A stretch of DNA of 64,000 nt from Mycobacterium sp. MFM001 (lineage in GTDB: Bacteria > Actinomycetota > Actinomycetes > Mycobacteriales > Mycobacteriaceae). The DNA lies in the NCBI RefSeq assembly GCF_003402475.1, contig NZ_BFAB01000006.1:248001-312000 (forward strand), written 5' to 3'. This document shows, piece after piece, positions 25,701 through 34,362 of the stretch. Position 1 is the first letter of the stretch; every line of letters begins with the position of its first letter. The translations under genes were made by a program, and so were the position numbers. The notes under the pieces are model-generated. The model was not told the origin of the DNA and ran no database searches. It saw only the letters and a program-made list of their open reading frames with translations.

Positions 25701-25796
25701 GTGCGGCCACCCGATCTATTCGGGTTCTGTACTCCTGCTTGCGTGCAACCAGCGCGGATCACCGCGCGTGACGTGCCGCGAGGAGGTGAGGGACGC

Positions 25797-25877
25797 ATGA
25801 GTTCCAGTGACAGTCCGGACCGATATCCGGGCTTTGTTTCGTCCCGATCCGGCCTCCGGCACGCCGCTCTTTTCTGA
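25797..25877 (+). CDS. Possible 26-residue leader peptide in the M-box transcript
   Basis: A short frame from ATG 25797 to TGA 25875-25877 encodes 26 residues (MSSSDSPDRYPGFVSS..., Ser-rich start). It has a strong AGGAGG at 25781-25786, 10 nt upstream. It lies between the riboswitch and the main gene, so translation could tune ribosome or Rho access to the leader. A small hairpin (CCGGA/TCCGG) lies within it and another (GTCCG-TTT-CGGAC, 25897-25909) follows the stop. No protein family is recognised; it may be regulatory only. Confidence 0.5.
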   Translation: MSSSDSPDRYPGFVSSRSGLRHAALF

Positions 25878-25960
25878 GCCAGCGTTCGCCTTAACGGTCC
25901 GTTTCGGACGGGACATACGAATCCTGTTGTGCCCGTTTGATTTCCGCCTAGGAGGCGACC

Positions 25961-26194
25961 ATGACCGCTGTACTGTACGACGACGTGGTAACCGCGACGC
26001 CGACGCCCACGCTGCGGGTAGTTCCTGCCCCCAAGCCGACGTCTGCGCCGGCGTCGAAGCAGACCTCCAGGCGGCCCGATCGTCCGTTCGGCGGCGACCC
26101 GCTGGTCGACGGGGCTGCCCGGCTGTTGTGTGTGCCGCTGCGGCAGCTCTACGCCGCGCTGTGGCGGGCGGGCATCCTGGAAGTCAGCGCCTGA
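25961..26194 (+). CDS. Small Rv1535-like protein under M-box control
   Basis: The 77-residue protein starts MTAVLYDDVVTATPTPTLRV, has a Pro/Thr/Ala-rich linker and ends in a short conserved-looking C-terminal domain (RPFGGDPLVDGAARLLCVPLRQLYAALW). No membrane helix is evident and function is unknown. TAGGAGG lies 6 nt before ATG 25961. Its place after the M-box matches Rv1535, suggesting a role in Mg2+ limitation. A strong intrinsic terminator follows at 26258. Confidence 0.82.
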   Translation: MTAVLYDDVVTATPTPTLRVVPAPKPTSAPASKQTSRRPDRPFGGDPLVDGAARLLCVPLRQLYAALWRAGILEVSA

Positions 26195-26257
26195 CATTCC
26201 GGTGGCGACCCGCTGCGCCCGGCCGTGCCGCGCTTGCGATCGCCACGAACCATCCGT

Positions 26258-26302
26258 CGCTCCCGGTGCCGAGATTCAACCTCGGTGCCGGGAGCGCTTT
26301 TA
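26258..26302 (+). terminator. Intrinsic terminator after the Rv1535-like gene
   Basis: A long stem, CGCTCCCGG..CCGAG with CTCGG..CCGGGAGCG (two central mismatches), spans 26258-26296 with a 7-nt loop and is followed by CTTTTAT. It lies 63 bp after the gene at 25961-26194 and just before the stop of a convergent TetR gene, so it may serve both directions. Confidence 0.75.
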
Positions 26303-27001
26303 TGCCCGGGCCGCGGCGATCTCCGCGGGCGTCGCGAGCGGCTCGTGGGGGTCCAGGTGCACTCCGCCGGCCTGCAGCGTGGTGTCCAGCAGCAGCCAGA
26401 CCCACTCGGCCAGCTGGTTGATGAACTCCTCCTGCGAATACGCCCCGGGCTGCTGTAACCATTGCCGTGCGGCCGAATCGACGAAGCCGACGATCCCGAA
26501 CCCCAACGGCTCGCCCGGCCGCACGTCGAGCTCGAACGCCTCCAGATAGTCGGCCAACAGTTGGGCCAGCAGGGCGCCCACGGTGGTTCGGATATAGCTG
26601 ATCGCATCGGGTGCGTCGGCCTCGTCGGTCAACAAATGGCAGGCCAGGTACAGATACAGGTTGGTGTGGGTCGTCAACCAGCGGATATGCGCCCCGACAC
26701 CGATCGACACCATTTCCAGCGGGCTGCCCCTCGGCTTCCACACCGGCTCCAACTCGGTGATCAGCATCCCCGCCGCCCGTCGCGCCACCTCACGATGCAG
26801 GTCCCCCGCCCCGTCGAAGTAGCGGTACAGCTTGGTCCGGGTGACCCCCACCTGCGCGGCGATCTGCTCGATGGACGTCGCGGGCCCGCATTCGGCGATC
26901 GTTTGCAGTGCCGCCTCGACGAATTCGGCGCGACGCCGTTCGCGTTGCCCGGCCCAGCGGGCCACCCGGCCGTCGACGGCTTCAGGCACTGAACGGCTCA
27001 C
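26300..27001 (-). CDS. TetR-family transcriptional regulator
   Basis: This 233-residue protein has an N-terminal HTH (residues ~20-65: RRAEFVEAALQTIAECG, TSIEQIAAQVGVTRTKLYRYFDG) and a large helical C-terminal domain. ATG at 26999-27001 starts MSRSVPEAVDG. It is divergent from a small gene at 27104 across a 102-bp region with an inverted repeat that may be its operator. Its 3' end abuts the terminator of the Rv1535-like gene. The ligand is unknown. Confidence 0.88.
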   Translation of the reverse strand: MSRSVPEAVDGRVARWAGQRERRRAEFVEAALQTIAECGPATSIEQIAAQVGVTRTKLYRYFDGAGDLHREVARRAAGMLITELEPVWKPRGSPLEMVSIGVGAHIRWLTTHTNLYLYLACHLLTDEADAPDAISYIRTTVGALLAQLLADYLEAFELDVRPGEPLGFGIVGFVDSAARQWLQQPGAYSQEEFINQLAEWVWLLLDTTLQAGGVHLDPHEPLATPAEIAAARA

Positions 27002-27017
27002 GCCCGAGCCCGCCCTT

Positions 27018-27035
27018 TACATGGGACATGATGTA
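27018..27035. promoter_or_regulatory. Inverted repeat between divergent TetR and small-protein genes
   Basis: TACAT (27018-27022) and ATGTA (27031-27035) form an inverted repeat with an 8-nt spacer, and GTACC (27033-27037) with GGTAC (27049-27053) form a second one overlapping it. Their position between the divergent genes makes them candidates for the operator of the TetR at 26300-27001. The arms are short, so chance is possible. Confidence 0.3.
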
Positions 27036-27103
27036 CCTCTATTCTTCGGGGTACTGCGTCTACCAGGGGATTCGAGGATGCATCAGCTGGGGGTGAGTCT
27101 GCC

Positions 27104-27382
27104 ATGACCGACAAGACACCGACATTGTATTCGTTGCTCGCCTCCGATTTCGGCGACAACACCGTCGCCGGCGAGTGCGCCGCGGCACGAACTCACCTTC
27201 AGGGCGCCGGTGTCGCGGTGATGACCGACACCGACGGTGCTTATGTCCACCGGTGCGACGGCAACGCCTTGGTTCAGGACCTCTCGGGCGTGGGTTACCT
27301 TGGCATGCAAGGCATTCGGGCGTTGCTGGCGCTGGCCGAAGACCGTGCGAAAGCCGGTGTGGGATGGCTGCGTCACACCTGA
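27104..27382 (+). CDS. Small protein of unknown function, divergent from a TetR gene
   Basis: The 92-residue protein (MTDKTPTLYSLLASDFGDN...) has mixed helix/strand character, two cysteines and no signal peptide or membrane helix. A G-rich GGGGGTGAG sequence precedes ATG 27104 at about 8 nt. It is the likely target of the divergent TetR regulator. Its last 10 bp overlap the convergent lipase gene. I do not recognise a family. Confidence 0.65.
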   Translation: MTDKTPTLYSLLASDFGDNTVAGECAAARTHLQGAGVAVMTDTDGAYVHRCDGNALVQDLSGVGYLGMQGIRALLALAEDRAKAGVGWLRHT

Positions 27383-28134
27383 GCCGCGATGAGTGCGGAT
27401 AGCCCGTCTTTGTAGGCGGCGAGGCTGTGCCGCCAGCCGACGTCGATCGGGCCGCCGCTGTCGACCAGGATTTCGGTGCCGACATGTACGTAAGGCGACG
27501 GCGGTACGTGCGGCACGATGTCGAGGAAATTGACGACCCGAAAACAGCTTTCGATGGCGGCGTTGAACGCGGCGGCAAAGTCGGAGAGCCCGACCCGCGG
27601 GCCGGCGAACGTGACGAGCCGCGGCTCGATCGTGTTCGGCGGCATCCCGCGGAAGATGTCCGGCGCGGCGAGCACGGCCAGCGCCGCACCGAGGCTGTGC
27701 CCGGTGATCAGGATCTGATCGCAGCCAGTAGTTGCGGCAGCCAGGTTCGCGGCGATGCTGGCGCGGACAAGCTCGTAGACCTCCTGAAAGCCGCTGTGCA
27801 CCTGACCGAACCCGCTGATCGGGCGGTAGTCCTCAGGGATCGCGTCGAAGTCGGCCACCCAGTCGGCAACATCGGAGCTGCCCCGAAACGACACGAATGC
27901 AGTACGCGTGGCCGCGCTGTGTCCCATCAACCCGAAGATGTTGGTGTCCTTGGTCATTGCCGTGACGGCGGGATGCGGGTCGGTCATCGCGGCAAGCACC
28001 GCGGTCTGGACCTGAATCAGCGCGGTCTGAGTGAATCCCGACGGCAGCACGGCGGGGCTGCCGTCCATCACGGTGTAGGCCGCCGTCGCCAGCGGGAGGA
28101 CCACGTCGCGAGCAAACGACGCATCGAATGCCAC
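27373..28134 (-). CDS. Class 3 lipase-like alpha/beta hydrolase
   Basis: The 253-residue protein has the lipase class 3 pattern: an oxyanion-region strand TAFVSFRGSSDVADW, the nucleophile elbow ITGHSLGAALA, a catalytic Asp in VNFLDIVPHVPP and a catalytic His in GWRHSLAAY near the C terminus. No signal peptide is obvious, so it may be cytosolic or secreted by another route. GTG 28132-28134 starts the protein MAFDASFARDV. It is divergent from the ACT-domain gene across 63 bp. Confidence 0.88.
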   Translation of the reverse strand: MAFDASFARDVVLPLATAAYTVMDGSPAVLPSGFTQTALIQVQTAVLAAMTDPHPAVTAMTKDTNIFGLMGHSAATRTAFVSFRGSSDVADWVADFDAIPEDYRPISGFGQVHSGFQEVYELVRASIAANLAAATTGCDQILITGHSLGAALAVLAAPDIFRGMPPNTIEPRLVTFAGPRVGLSDFAAAFNAAIESCFRVVNFLDIVPHVPPSPYVHVGTEILVDSGGPIDVGWRHSLAAYKDGLSALIAAQV

Positions 28135-28197
28135 AGCGGCAGTCTAAGGACGACCTCGCAGGTTCCGCGCGGCTTTGACGGCGACTAGCGTTAGCCC

Positions 28198-28572
28198 ATG
28201 GCGACCGATCTGACGCTGTATGTCGACGACGACCCCGGCGAGCTCGCCCGGGTGGGCGACGTGCTGGGCGACGCAGGCGTGAACATCGCCGGTCTGTGCG
28301 CCGTCACCAGCGGCGGGGGACAGGCCAAGATCCACATCCTGGTGCACGACGCGACGCCCGCGTTCGAGGCACTGCAGGGCGCGGGGATCGAAATCGCCGA
28401 GGAGCAAGAGGTGATCGTGCTCGACGTGGAGGACCGCCCCGGCGGGCTCGCGGAGGTTGTGCACAAGCTGGGCGCTGCGCAAGTCAACCTGGAGACCGTG
28501 TATCTGGCGACCAACACCCGGCTGGTGCTGGCCGCCGACAACCTCGCCGACGCCAAGGCCGCGCTGGGCTGA
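28198..28572 (+). CDS. Small protein of two ACT-like domains
   Basis: The 124-residue protein is made of two ACT-type units: residues ~1-64 (DLTLYVDDDPGELARVGDVLGDAGVNIAG) and ~70-124 (VIVLDVEDRPGGLAEVVHKLGAAQVNLETVYLA). Each has the beta-alpha-beta pattern with the ligand-binding PG-x-LA turn. Stand-alone ACT pairs bind amino acids and often act as regulators or partners of other proteins. The partner is not evident from the neighbours. Its stop lies 6 bp from the end of the convergent methyltransferase gene. Confidence 0.82.
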   Translation: MATDLTLYVDDDPGELARVGDVLGDAGVNIAGLCAVTSGGGQAKIHILVHDATPAFEALQGAGIEIAEEQEVIVLDVEDRPGGLAEVVHKLGAAQVNLETVYLATNTRLVLAADNLADAKAALG

Positions 28573-28578
28573 GCGCCT

Positions 28579-29427
28579 CTACGGGGCCAGCCGGGTGACG
28601 GCACTCCAGCGCTTGGTTCCCGGATTGCGGGGGTCAGGCGTGGGCAGGTACGCGGCAAAGCGGTACGGGAATTGCAGCCTGCCGAAGCGCTGTGCGGCCT
28701 GCAGTATCGGCTCGGTCTCGACGGGTTTCCAGCCGAGGTCCTCGAAGTGGGCCACACCGTTCGCTGGCCCGAACTTGAACGGCGCGTTCCCCATGACGGC
28801 CCGGGTCTTCCTGACCATCCATTTCTTCAAGCCCGCGCCCCAGAGATCGAGCACCCACCAGGCGACGCCCGGACGCCGGAAGGCCTGCGACAAGGTGGCG
28901 ACGTCCCGTTCGTCCAGGTACATCAGCAGCCCCTCGGTCAAGATCAGCGCCTTGCCCGCGCCTTCCAGCGCCTCCGTCAAGAACGCGTCGCGGGCCGCGG
29001 GGTCGGCGAGGTCGACGGCCCAGCGGCTCAATTGGCACCGCGGTGTCTGGTCGGCGAGCGACTGCTCCTTCTCCGCCAGCAGTGCCGGCAGGTCCGCTTC
29101 TATCCAGGTGAAATCCGGTGGCAGGTCCAGGCGGTACGGCCGGGTGTCGAGGCCGGCGGCCAAGTTGAGCACCCGATCGCAACCCTCGCCGATGGCCTTG
29201 ACGACGATGTCGTCGATCAGCTTGGTCCGCGCCACCAGGGCCCAGCTGACTCGCGGGGCTGCGGCGACGATGGCGTGGCCGCGCTCACCGGCGAGCCGCT
29301 GGGCGAGGTGATCACAGAACAGGGCGTCGGGGCGGGCGGACTCGGTGGCGCGGTAGGCCGCGATCCAGCGGGCCGTGTCGGAGACATTCGCGATAAGGGT
29401 GTCGGCGCCAGCCTCGAGTCGTGTCAT
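28579..29427 (-). CDS. Class I SAM-dependent methyltransferase, PPM1/Tcmp family
   Basis: The 282-residue protein resembles the leucine carboxyl methyltransferase-like family common in mycobacteria: a SAM-binding LNLAAGLDTRPYRL motif, acidic EADLPALLAEKE and the LTEGLLMYLDE block. The methyl acceptor is unknown. ATG 29425-29427 was chosen because -10-like TAAGGT ends 7 nt before it on the minus strand; an in-frame ATG at 29463 would lie inside the operator. The divergent HxlR-type regulator and a perfect 10-bp inverted repeat over the start suggest specific control. Confidence 0.88.
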   Translation of the reverse strand: MTRLEAGADTLIANVSDTARWIAAYRATESARPDALFCDHLAQRLAGERGHAIVAAAPRVSWALVARTKLIDDIVVKAIGEGCDRVLNLAAGLDTRPYRLDLPPDFTWIEADLPALLAEKEQSLADQTPRCQLSRWAVDLADPAARDAFLTEALEGAGKALILTEGLLMYLDERDVATLSQAFRRPGVAWWVLDLWGAGLKKWMVRKTRAVMGNAPFKFGPANGVAHFEDLGWKPVETEPILQAAQRFGRLQFPYRFAAYLPTPDPRNPGTKRWSAVTRLAP

Positions 29428-29456
29428 GCGACTGACCTTACGGCTATCAGTCGCAT
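29426..29456. promoter_or_regulatory. HxlR-type operator between divergent genes
   Basis: ATGCGACTGA (29426-29435) and its exact complement TCAGTCGCAT (29447-29456) are separated by 11 nt. The repeat covers the start codon and -10 (TAAGGT) of the methyltransferase gene and lies 33 nt before the HxlR gene, whose -10-like TAGCAT is at 29474-29479. Dimeric winged-helix regulators bind sites of this size. The HxlR protein is the obvious candidate. Confidence 0.6.
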
Positions 29457-29488
29457 CACACAACTAACCCGGCTAGCATGGACTGATC

Positions 29489-29947
29489 ATGTTGGACCGC
29501 GACTATCCCGACCAGGTCTGCTCCATTGCACGCGCTTTGGAGGTGATCGGGCAGCGGTGGTCTGTGCTGATCATCCGTGACGTCTACCTGGGCCGGCATC
29601 GGTTCGACGAGCTGTGCGCCGGCACCGGCATCACCCGCAGCATGCTTGCCGCACGGCTGGCGCACCTGGTCGAGGAGGGTGTGCTGGAACGGCGGCGCTA
29701 CCAGAGCCGGCCCGAGCGATTCGAGTACCACCTCACCGAGAAGGGCCGCGCGCTGTTGCCGGTGCTCGCACATCTGATGCTGTGGGGAGACCGCTACTAC
29801 GGCGAGCCCGATGGGCCGCCGATGGCGTTGGAACACCACGACTGCGGCGGGCATCCCCAGGACCGCCTGCACTGCGACCGGTGTGGCGGCGCGCTCACAG
29901 CCGACGACGTCCGGGCTCGCCGGGCTCGATTTGCGCGCCGCCCGTAG
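29489..29947 (+). CDS. HxlR-family winged-helix regulator with C-terminal Cys cluster
   Basis: The 152-residue protein has an HxlR domain (residues ~8-105: CSIARALEVIGQRWSVLIIRD, FDELCAGTGITRSMLAARL, RRRYQSRPERFEYHLTEKG). A C-terminal extension contains HHDCGGH and HCDRCGG, which could bind zinc or respond to thiols. HxlR proteins often sense aldehydes, quinones or redox stress. It is divergent from the methyltransferase and probably represses it through the 31-bp palindrome. The ileS T-box leader starts directly after its stop. Confidence 0.88.
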   Translation: MLDRDYPDQVCSIARALEVIGQRWSVLIIRDVYLGRHRFDELCAGTGITRSMLAARLAHLVEEGVLERRRYQSRPERFEYHLTEKGRALLPVLAHLMLWGDRYYGEPDGPPMALEHHDCGGHPQDRLHCDRCGGALTADDVRARRARFARRP

Positions 29948-30151
29948 AATCGGGCCAGCGGCGTCGATCCGGCCATCACCGGGGAGCCTTCGGAAGAACG
30001 GCCGGTCAGGCTCAGTAGAACCGAACGGGTAGGCCCGTCACAGCCTGAAATGAGCGGCCACGCCTCGGTGTGGCAAGCGGGGTGGTACCGCGGCGCTCGC
30101 GCTACAGCGCGTTCGTCGTCCCCGGCCAGAGAAGTGGCACAGGGAGACGAC
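29945..30151 (+). promoter_or_regulatory. ileS promoter and translational T-box riboswitch
   Basis: A -10-like TAGAAT (29945-29950) overlaps the end of the HxlR gene. The leader contains the invariant T-box motif GGTGGTACCGCG (30081-30092), which pairs with the tRNA acceptor end, and candidate isoleucine specifier ATC triplets at 29967-29969 and 29975-29977. Just before ileS, GTCGTC-CCC (30115-30123) can pair with GGG-A-GACGAC (30142-30151), hiding the ribosome-binding GGGAG. This is the translational design known for actinobacterial ileS T-boxes: uncharged tRNA-Ile would free the site. No intrinsic terminator is seen. Confidence 0.88.
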
Positions 30152-30154
30152 GCT

Positions 30155-33100
30155 TTGACTTACCCGAAGCTGGCCGGCGGCGCGCCCGACTTTCCGGCGG
30201 CCGAACTCGAGGTCCTCGACGACTGGCACCACGACGACACCTTCCGCGCCAGCATCGCCCGTCGCGCCGACGCCGAAGAGTACGTGTTCTACGACGGGCC
30301 GCCGTTCGCCAACGGCCTGCCGCATTACGGGCATCTGCTCACCGGCTACGTCAAAGACATTGTGCCGCGGTATCGCACGATGCGCGGCTACAAGGTGGAG
30401 CGCCGCTTCGGCTGGGACACTCACGGGTTGCCGGCCGAACTCGAGGTCGAGCGACAGCTCGGCATCACCGACAAATCCCAGATCGACGCGATGGGCATCG
30501 CCGCGTTCAACGAGGCCTGCCGCGAATCGGTGTTGCGCTACACCGACGAATGGCAGGCATACGTCACCCGCCAGGCCCGTTGGGTGGACTTCGAGCACGA
30601 CTACAAGACGCTCGACCTGCCTTACATGGAGTCGGTGATCTGGGCGTTCAAGCAGTTGTGGGACAAGGGTTTAGCCTACGAGGGCTACCGGGTGCTGCCG
30701 TATTGCTGGCGCGACGAGACGCCGTTGTCCAACCACGAGCTGCGGATGGACGACGACATCTACCAGAGCCGGCAGGATCCGGCGATCACGGTCGGATTCC
30801 TTGTGCCCGAAGGGGAATTGGCCGGGGCGTATCTGTTGGTGTGGACGACCACACCGTGGACGCTGCCGTCCAACCAGGCTGTCGCGGTCAATCCGGACGT
30901 CACCTACGTGCAGGTGCGCGTCGGGGATCGTCGCTATGTGCTGGCAGAAGCGCGGCTGGCCGCGTATGCCCGCGAGCTCGGCGACGAGCCGGAGGTGCTG
31001 GGCCGCTACCGCGGCGCCGACTTGCTGGGCTTGCGGTATCTGCCGCCGTTTCCGTATTTCATGGACTCGCGCTTCAACGATTTGGCTAAAGCCTTTCAGG
31101 TGCTTCCCGGCGAGTTCGTGACCACCGAGGACGGTACCGGGATCGTGCACATGGCGCCGGCCTACGGCGAAGACGACAAGGAAACCGGCGACCGCGCGGG
31201 CATCGTGCCGGTGACGCCCGTCGACGCCAAGGGTCGCTTCGACGCCACGGTCCCGGATTATGCGGGCCAGCACGTCTTCGACGCCAACCCGCACATCATC
31301 CGCGATCTGAAGAACGGCACCGGTCCGGCCGCGGCCAACGGCGCGGTGCTGTTGCGTCACGAAACCTACGAGCACCCCTATCCGCACTGCTGGCGCTGCC
31401 GCAACCCGCTGATCTATCGGGCGGTGTCGTCGTGGTTCGTCAAGGTCACCGAGTTCCGGGACCGCATGGTCGAGCTGAATCAGCAGATCACCTGGTATCC
31501 CGAGCATGTCCGGGACGGGATCTTCGGCAAGTGGCTGGCCAACGCGCGCGACTGGTCGATCTCACGAAACCGCTACTGGGGCACGCCGATTCCGGTGTGG
31601 GTCTCCGATGACCCGGCGTATCCGCGGATCGACGTGTACGGCAGCCTCGACGAGCTGGAGCGCGATTTCGGGGTGCGCCCCGACAACCTGCATCGGCCCT
31701 ACATCGACGAGCTGACCCGGCCCAACCCGGACGACCCCACCGGACGTTCGACGATGCGGCGCATCCCGGATGTGTTCGACGTGTGGTTCGACTCCGGGTC
31801 GATGCCGTACGCGCAGGTGCACTACCCGTTCGAGAACCGCGACTGGTTCGACGGCCACTATCCGGGTGACTTCATCGTCGAATACCTGGGCCAGACCCGC
31901 GGCTGGTTCTACACCCTGCACGTGCTGGCCACCGCGCTGTTCGACCGGCCGGCGTTCAAAACCTGTGTGGCGCATGGCATTGTGCTGGGCAGCGACGGGC
32001 AGAAGATGAGCAAGTCGCTGCGCAACTATCCCGACGTGACCGAGGTATTCGACCGCGACGGATCGGATGCCATGCGGTGGTTCCTGATGGCCTCGCCGAT
32101 CCTGCGCGGCGGCAACCTGATTGTCACCGAGCCCGGCATCCGTGAGGGCGTGCGCCAGGTGATGCTGCCGTTCTGGAACGCCTACAGCTTCCTGGCGTTG
32201 TATGCACCGAAAGTCGGTACCTGGCGCACGGATTCGCCGCACGTGCTGGACCGCTACATTCTGGCCAAGCTGGCGGCTCTGCGCGACGACCTCACAGCGG
32301 CCATGGACGTCTGCGACATCTCCGGCGCGTGTGAGGAGTTGCGTCAATTCACAGACGCGCTGACGAACTGGTACGTGCGACGGTCCCGGCAACGGTTCTG
32401 GGAGGAAGACGCCGACGCGATCGACACCCTGCACACTGTGCTGGAGGTCACCGCCCGGCTGGCCGCGCCGCTGCTGCCGCTGACCACCGAGATCATCTGG
32501 CGCGGTGTCACCGGCGAGCGTTCGGTGCATCTGACCGACTGGCCGACCGCCGGCGATATCCCCGCTGATGGCGAGCTGGTGGCCGCGATGGACCAGGTTC
32601 GCGAGGTGTGCTCGGCGGCGTCGTCGTTGCGTAAGGCCAAGAAGCTGCGGGTGCGCCTGCCGTTGCCGAAATTGACGGTAGCCGTGGAGGATCCGCGGCG
32701 GCTTGAGCCGTTTACCGACCTGATTGCCGACGAGCTCAACGTCAAGAGCGTCGACCTCACCGACGACATCGCCCGCTATGGCCGCTTCGAGCTCACCGTC
32801 AACGCCCGCGTTGCTGGGCCACGGCTGGGCAAGGATGTGCAGGCAGCCATCAAGGCAGTCAAAGCCGGCGAGGGCGTCGTCAACGACGACGGCACGCTGA
32901 CGGCGGGTCCGGCGGTCCTGCAGCCCGACGAATACAGCTCGCGGCTGGTGGCCGCCGAGCCGGAGTACACCGCCGCGCTGCCGGCAGGCGCCGGGTTGGT
33001 AGTCCTCGACGGCACGGTCACTCCCGAGCTGGAAGCCGAGGGCTGGGCCAAGGACCGCATCCGCGAACTGCAGGAGTTGCGCAAGTCGACCGGCCTCGAC

Positions 33101-33274
33101 GTGTCCGACCGCATCAGCGTGGTGATGTCGGTGCCTGCCCAGTACGCGCCGTGGGCGGCAACGCATCGCGACCTGATCGCGGGCGAAATCCTGGCCACAA
33201 GTTTCGAGTTCGATGAACCCGCCGATGCCGTCGAAATCGGCGACGGCGTACGGGTGGCGATCGCCAAGGCCTAG
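30155..33274 (+). CDS. ileS: Isoleucyl-tRNA synthetase (long, eukaryote-like type)
   Basis: The 1039-residue class I synthetase has the HIGH-type motif PHYGH (residues ~56-60), the editing domain in the middle, KMSKS at 617-621 and a long C-terminal anticodon-binding region without the zinc finger of short bacterial IleS. Length and motifs match the mycobacterial enzyme (Rv1536). TTG 30155 was chosen: AGGGAG lies 8 nt upstream, the protein then begins [11 protein letters not shown] as in M. tuberculosis, and the upstream frame is T-box sequence. The T-box controls it by isoleucine-tRNA charging. Confidence 0.96.
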   Translation: MTYPKLAGGAPDFPAAELEVLDDWHHDDTFRASIARRADAEEYVFYDGPPFANGLPHYGHLLTGYVKDIVPRYRTMRGYKVERRFGWDTHGLPAELEVERQLGITDKSQIDAMGIAAFNEACRESVLRYTDEWQAYVTRQARWVDFEHDYKTLDLPYMESVIWAFKQLWDKGLAYEGYRVLPYCWRDETPLSNHELRMDDDIYQSRQDPAITVGFLVPEGELAGAYLLVWTTTPWTLPSNQAVAVNPDVTYVQVRVGDRRYVLAEARLAAYARELGDEPEVLGRYRGADLLGLRYLPPFPYFMDSRFNDLAKAFQVLPGEFVTTEDGTGIVHMAPAYGEDDKETGDRAGIVPVTPVDAKGRFDATVPDYAGQHVFDANPHIIRDLKNGTGPAAANGAVLLRHETYEHPYPHCWRCRNPLIYRAVSSWFVKVTEFRDRMVELNQQITWYPEHVRDGIFGKWLANARDWSISRNRYWGTPIPVWVSDDPAYPRIDVYGSLDELERDFGVRPDNLHRPYIDELTRPNPDDPTGRSTMRRIPDVFDVWFDSGSMPYAQVHYPFENRDWFDGHYPGDFIVEYLGQTRGWFYTLHVLATALFDRPAFKTCVAHGIVLGSDGQKMSKSLRNYPDVTEVFDRDGSDAMRWFLMASPILRGGNLIVTEPGIREGVRQVMLPFWNAYSFLALYAPKVGTWRTDSPHVLDRYILAKLAALRDDLTAAMDVCDISGACEELRQFTDALTNWYVRRSRQRFWEEDADAIDTLHTVLEVTARLAAPLLPLTTEIIWRGVTGERSVHLTDWPTAGDIPADGELVAAMDQVREVCSAASSLRKAKKLRVRLPLPKLTVAVEDPRRLEPFTDLIADELNVKSVDLTDDIARYGRFELTVNARVAGPRLGKDVQAAIKAVKAGEGVVNDDGTLTAGPAVLQPDEYSSRLVAAEPEYTAALPAGAGLVVLDGTVTPELEAEGWAKDRIRELQELRKSTGLDVSDRISVVMSVPAQYAPWAATHRDLIAGEILATSFEFDEPADAVEIGDGVRVAIAKA

Positions 33275-33276
33275 GG

Positions 33277-33750
33277 TTAGCGGGCCGGTCGCAGCGCGTG
33301 CCGCGCGTACGGCCAGAACGGCATACCCGCAAGGAGCGTCGCGCCGGCGGCGATGAGACCGACTGCAGCGTCGACGCTTTCGCGCCCCTCCGACTTCCAG
33401 TACACGTCCTCGAGGTCGAGCAGCAGCGCCAGCTCGTCGACGATCATCGCGTTGGCCGCCCCGAAGGCCACCGCCGCGACAGGGTGGCGTCGTTGCCTGT
33501 CCGACCCGCGCAGGCCCACCGCGCCAACTGCCGAGAGCAACGCGATCCCGATGTTGTAGTGGTGAAAATGCCTGTCGCCCAGCTTTATCCCGCCGCCTGA
33601 CGGACCGTGGCCGGCGTGAATCCAGTGGGTCAGCGCGCGCAGCCCGGTGAACGTGATGGTGAATGACGCCCAGGCCAACACGGCGGAGCGTTCGTCGGAT
33701 TCCAGTCGTTGCAGCCATTCCTGACGCACCCGCGACCATGCCGTCGACAT
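33277..33750 (-). CDS. Small multi-pass membrane protein of unknown family
   Basis: The 157-residue protein has four hydrophobic segments (around FTITFTGLRALTHWI, IALLSAVGAVGL, VAAVAFGAANAMIVDELALLL and LIAAGATLLAGMPFW) and a conserved-looking KLGDRHFHHYNIGI histidine motif between the first two. The histidine/acidic residues in membrane segments could bind a metal, but this is inference. ATG 33748-33750 follows the upstream methyltransferase closely (8-bp gap), so the two may be co-transcribed. Confidence 0.65.
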   Translation of the reverse strand: MSTAWSRVRQEWLQRLESDERSAVLAWASFTITFTGLRALTHWIHAGHGPSGGGIKLGDRHFHHYNIGIALLSAVGAVGLRGSDRQRRHPVAAVAFGAANAMIVDELALLLDLEDVYWKSEGRESVDAAVGLIAAGATLLAGMPFWPYARHALRPAR

Positions 33751-33758
33751 GTCGTTCC

Positions 33759-34328
33759 TCAGCCGGGCTTGACCGCGCGCCAGCGGAGCTTGCCGTCGTG
33801 CGTGTCGACCTGAATGTCGCCAAAACCCGCCGCGCGCAACCGATCCGGCAGCATTGCCGGCGAGACGGGGTTGCAGGTGTCGCGGAAATGCACGATCCGG
33901 AATCGAAGCGACCCCACGCTGTCGCTGCCCGCGAATACACCGCCGGGCCGCAGCACCCGGAACGCCTCGGCGAACAGCTGGTCCTGCAGTGCCGGGGTGG
34001 GAACGTGATGCAGCATCGTGAAACACACCACCGAGCTGAACTCGTCGGCGGGCAATCCGGTGGCGGTACCGTCGCCGTTGATGATCTGCGCCCGGTCGCC
34101 GTAGCGGGCCGCCAACCGCTGCGCCATCGGGGGGTCGATCTCGACGGCGGTGTAGTGCGGCGCCTTGTCGATCAGCACCCGGATGTTGGCGCCGTAGCCG
34201 GGCCCGATTTCGAGCACGTTGTCGCCCAGCTCTACATCGGCGAGCGCCCATGGCAGCAGCTGGCTTTCGACCGCCTTCGCCCACCGGTCGGAACTGCAGC
34301 ACAACCGGTGACACAGGTTCATGGCCAT
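33759..34328 (-). CDS. Class I SAM-dependent methyltransferase (methyltransferase type 11)
   Basis: This ~189-residue protein starts [16 protein letters not shown]. It has the SAM-binding motif [16 protein letters not shown], motif [14 protein letters not shown], an acidic GDGTATGLP segment and [15 protein letters not shown]. The methyl acceptor is unknown. Its ATG codons at 34328/34322 overlap the region where the divergent dinX upstream frame begins (palindromic CATGGCCATG at 34320-34329), so the two promoters must interlock. Confidence 0.82.
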   Translation of the reverse strand: MAMNLCHRLCCSSDRWAKAVESQLLPWALADVELGDNVLEIGPGYGANIRVLIDKAPHYTAVEIDPPMAQRLAARYGDRAQIINGDGTATGLPADEFSSVVCFTMLHHVPTPALQDQLFAEAFRVLRPGGVFAGSDSVGSLRFRIVHFRDTCNPVSPAMLPDRLRAAGFGDIQVDTHDGKLRWRAVKPG

Positions 34329-34362
34329 GGACCAAGACGTTAGCGCAATACCATCGGCGATT

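Noticed and set aside
30050..30154. Longer ileS starting at ATG 30050
   Set aside because: That segment contains the T-box core and the sequestrator; similarity to IleS begins only at the TTG at 30155.
31562..33940. 792-codon minus-strand open frame over ileS
   Set aside because: Shadow of ileS and its neighbour; no domain and no start signal.
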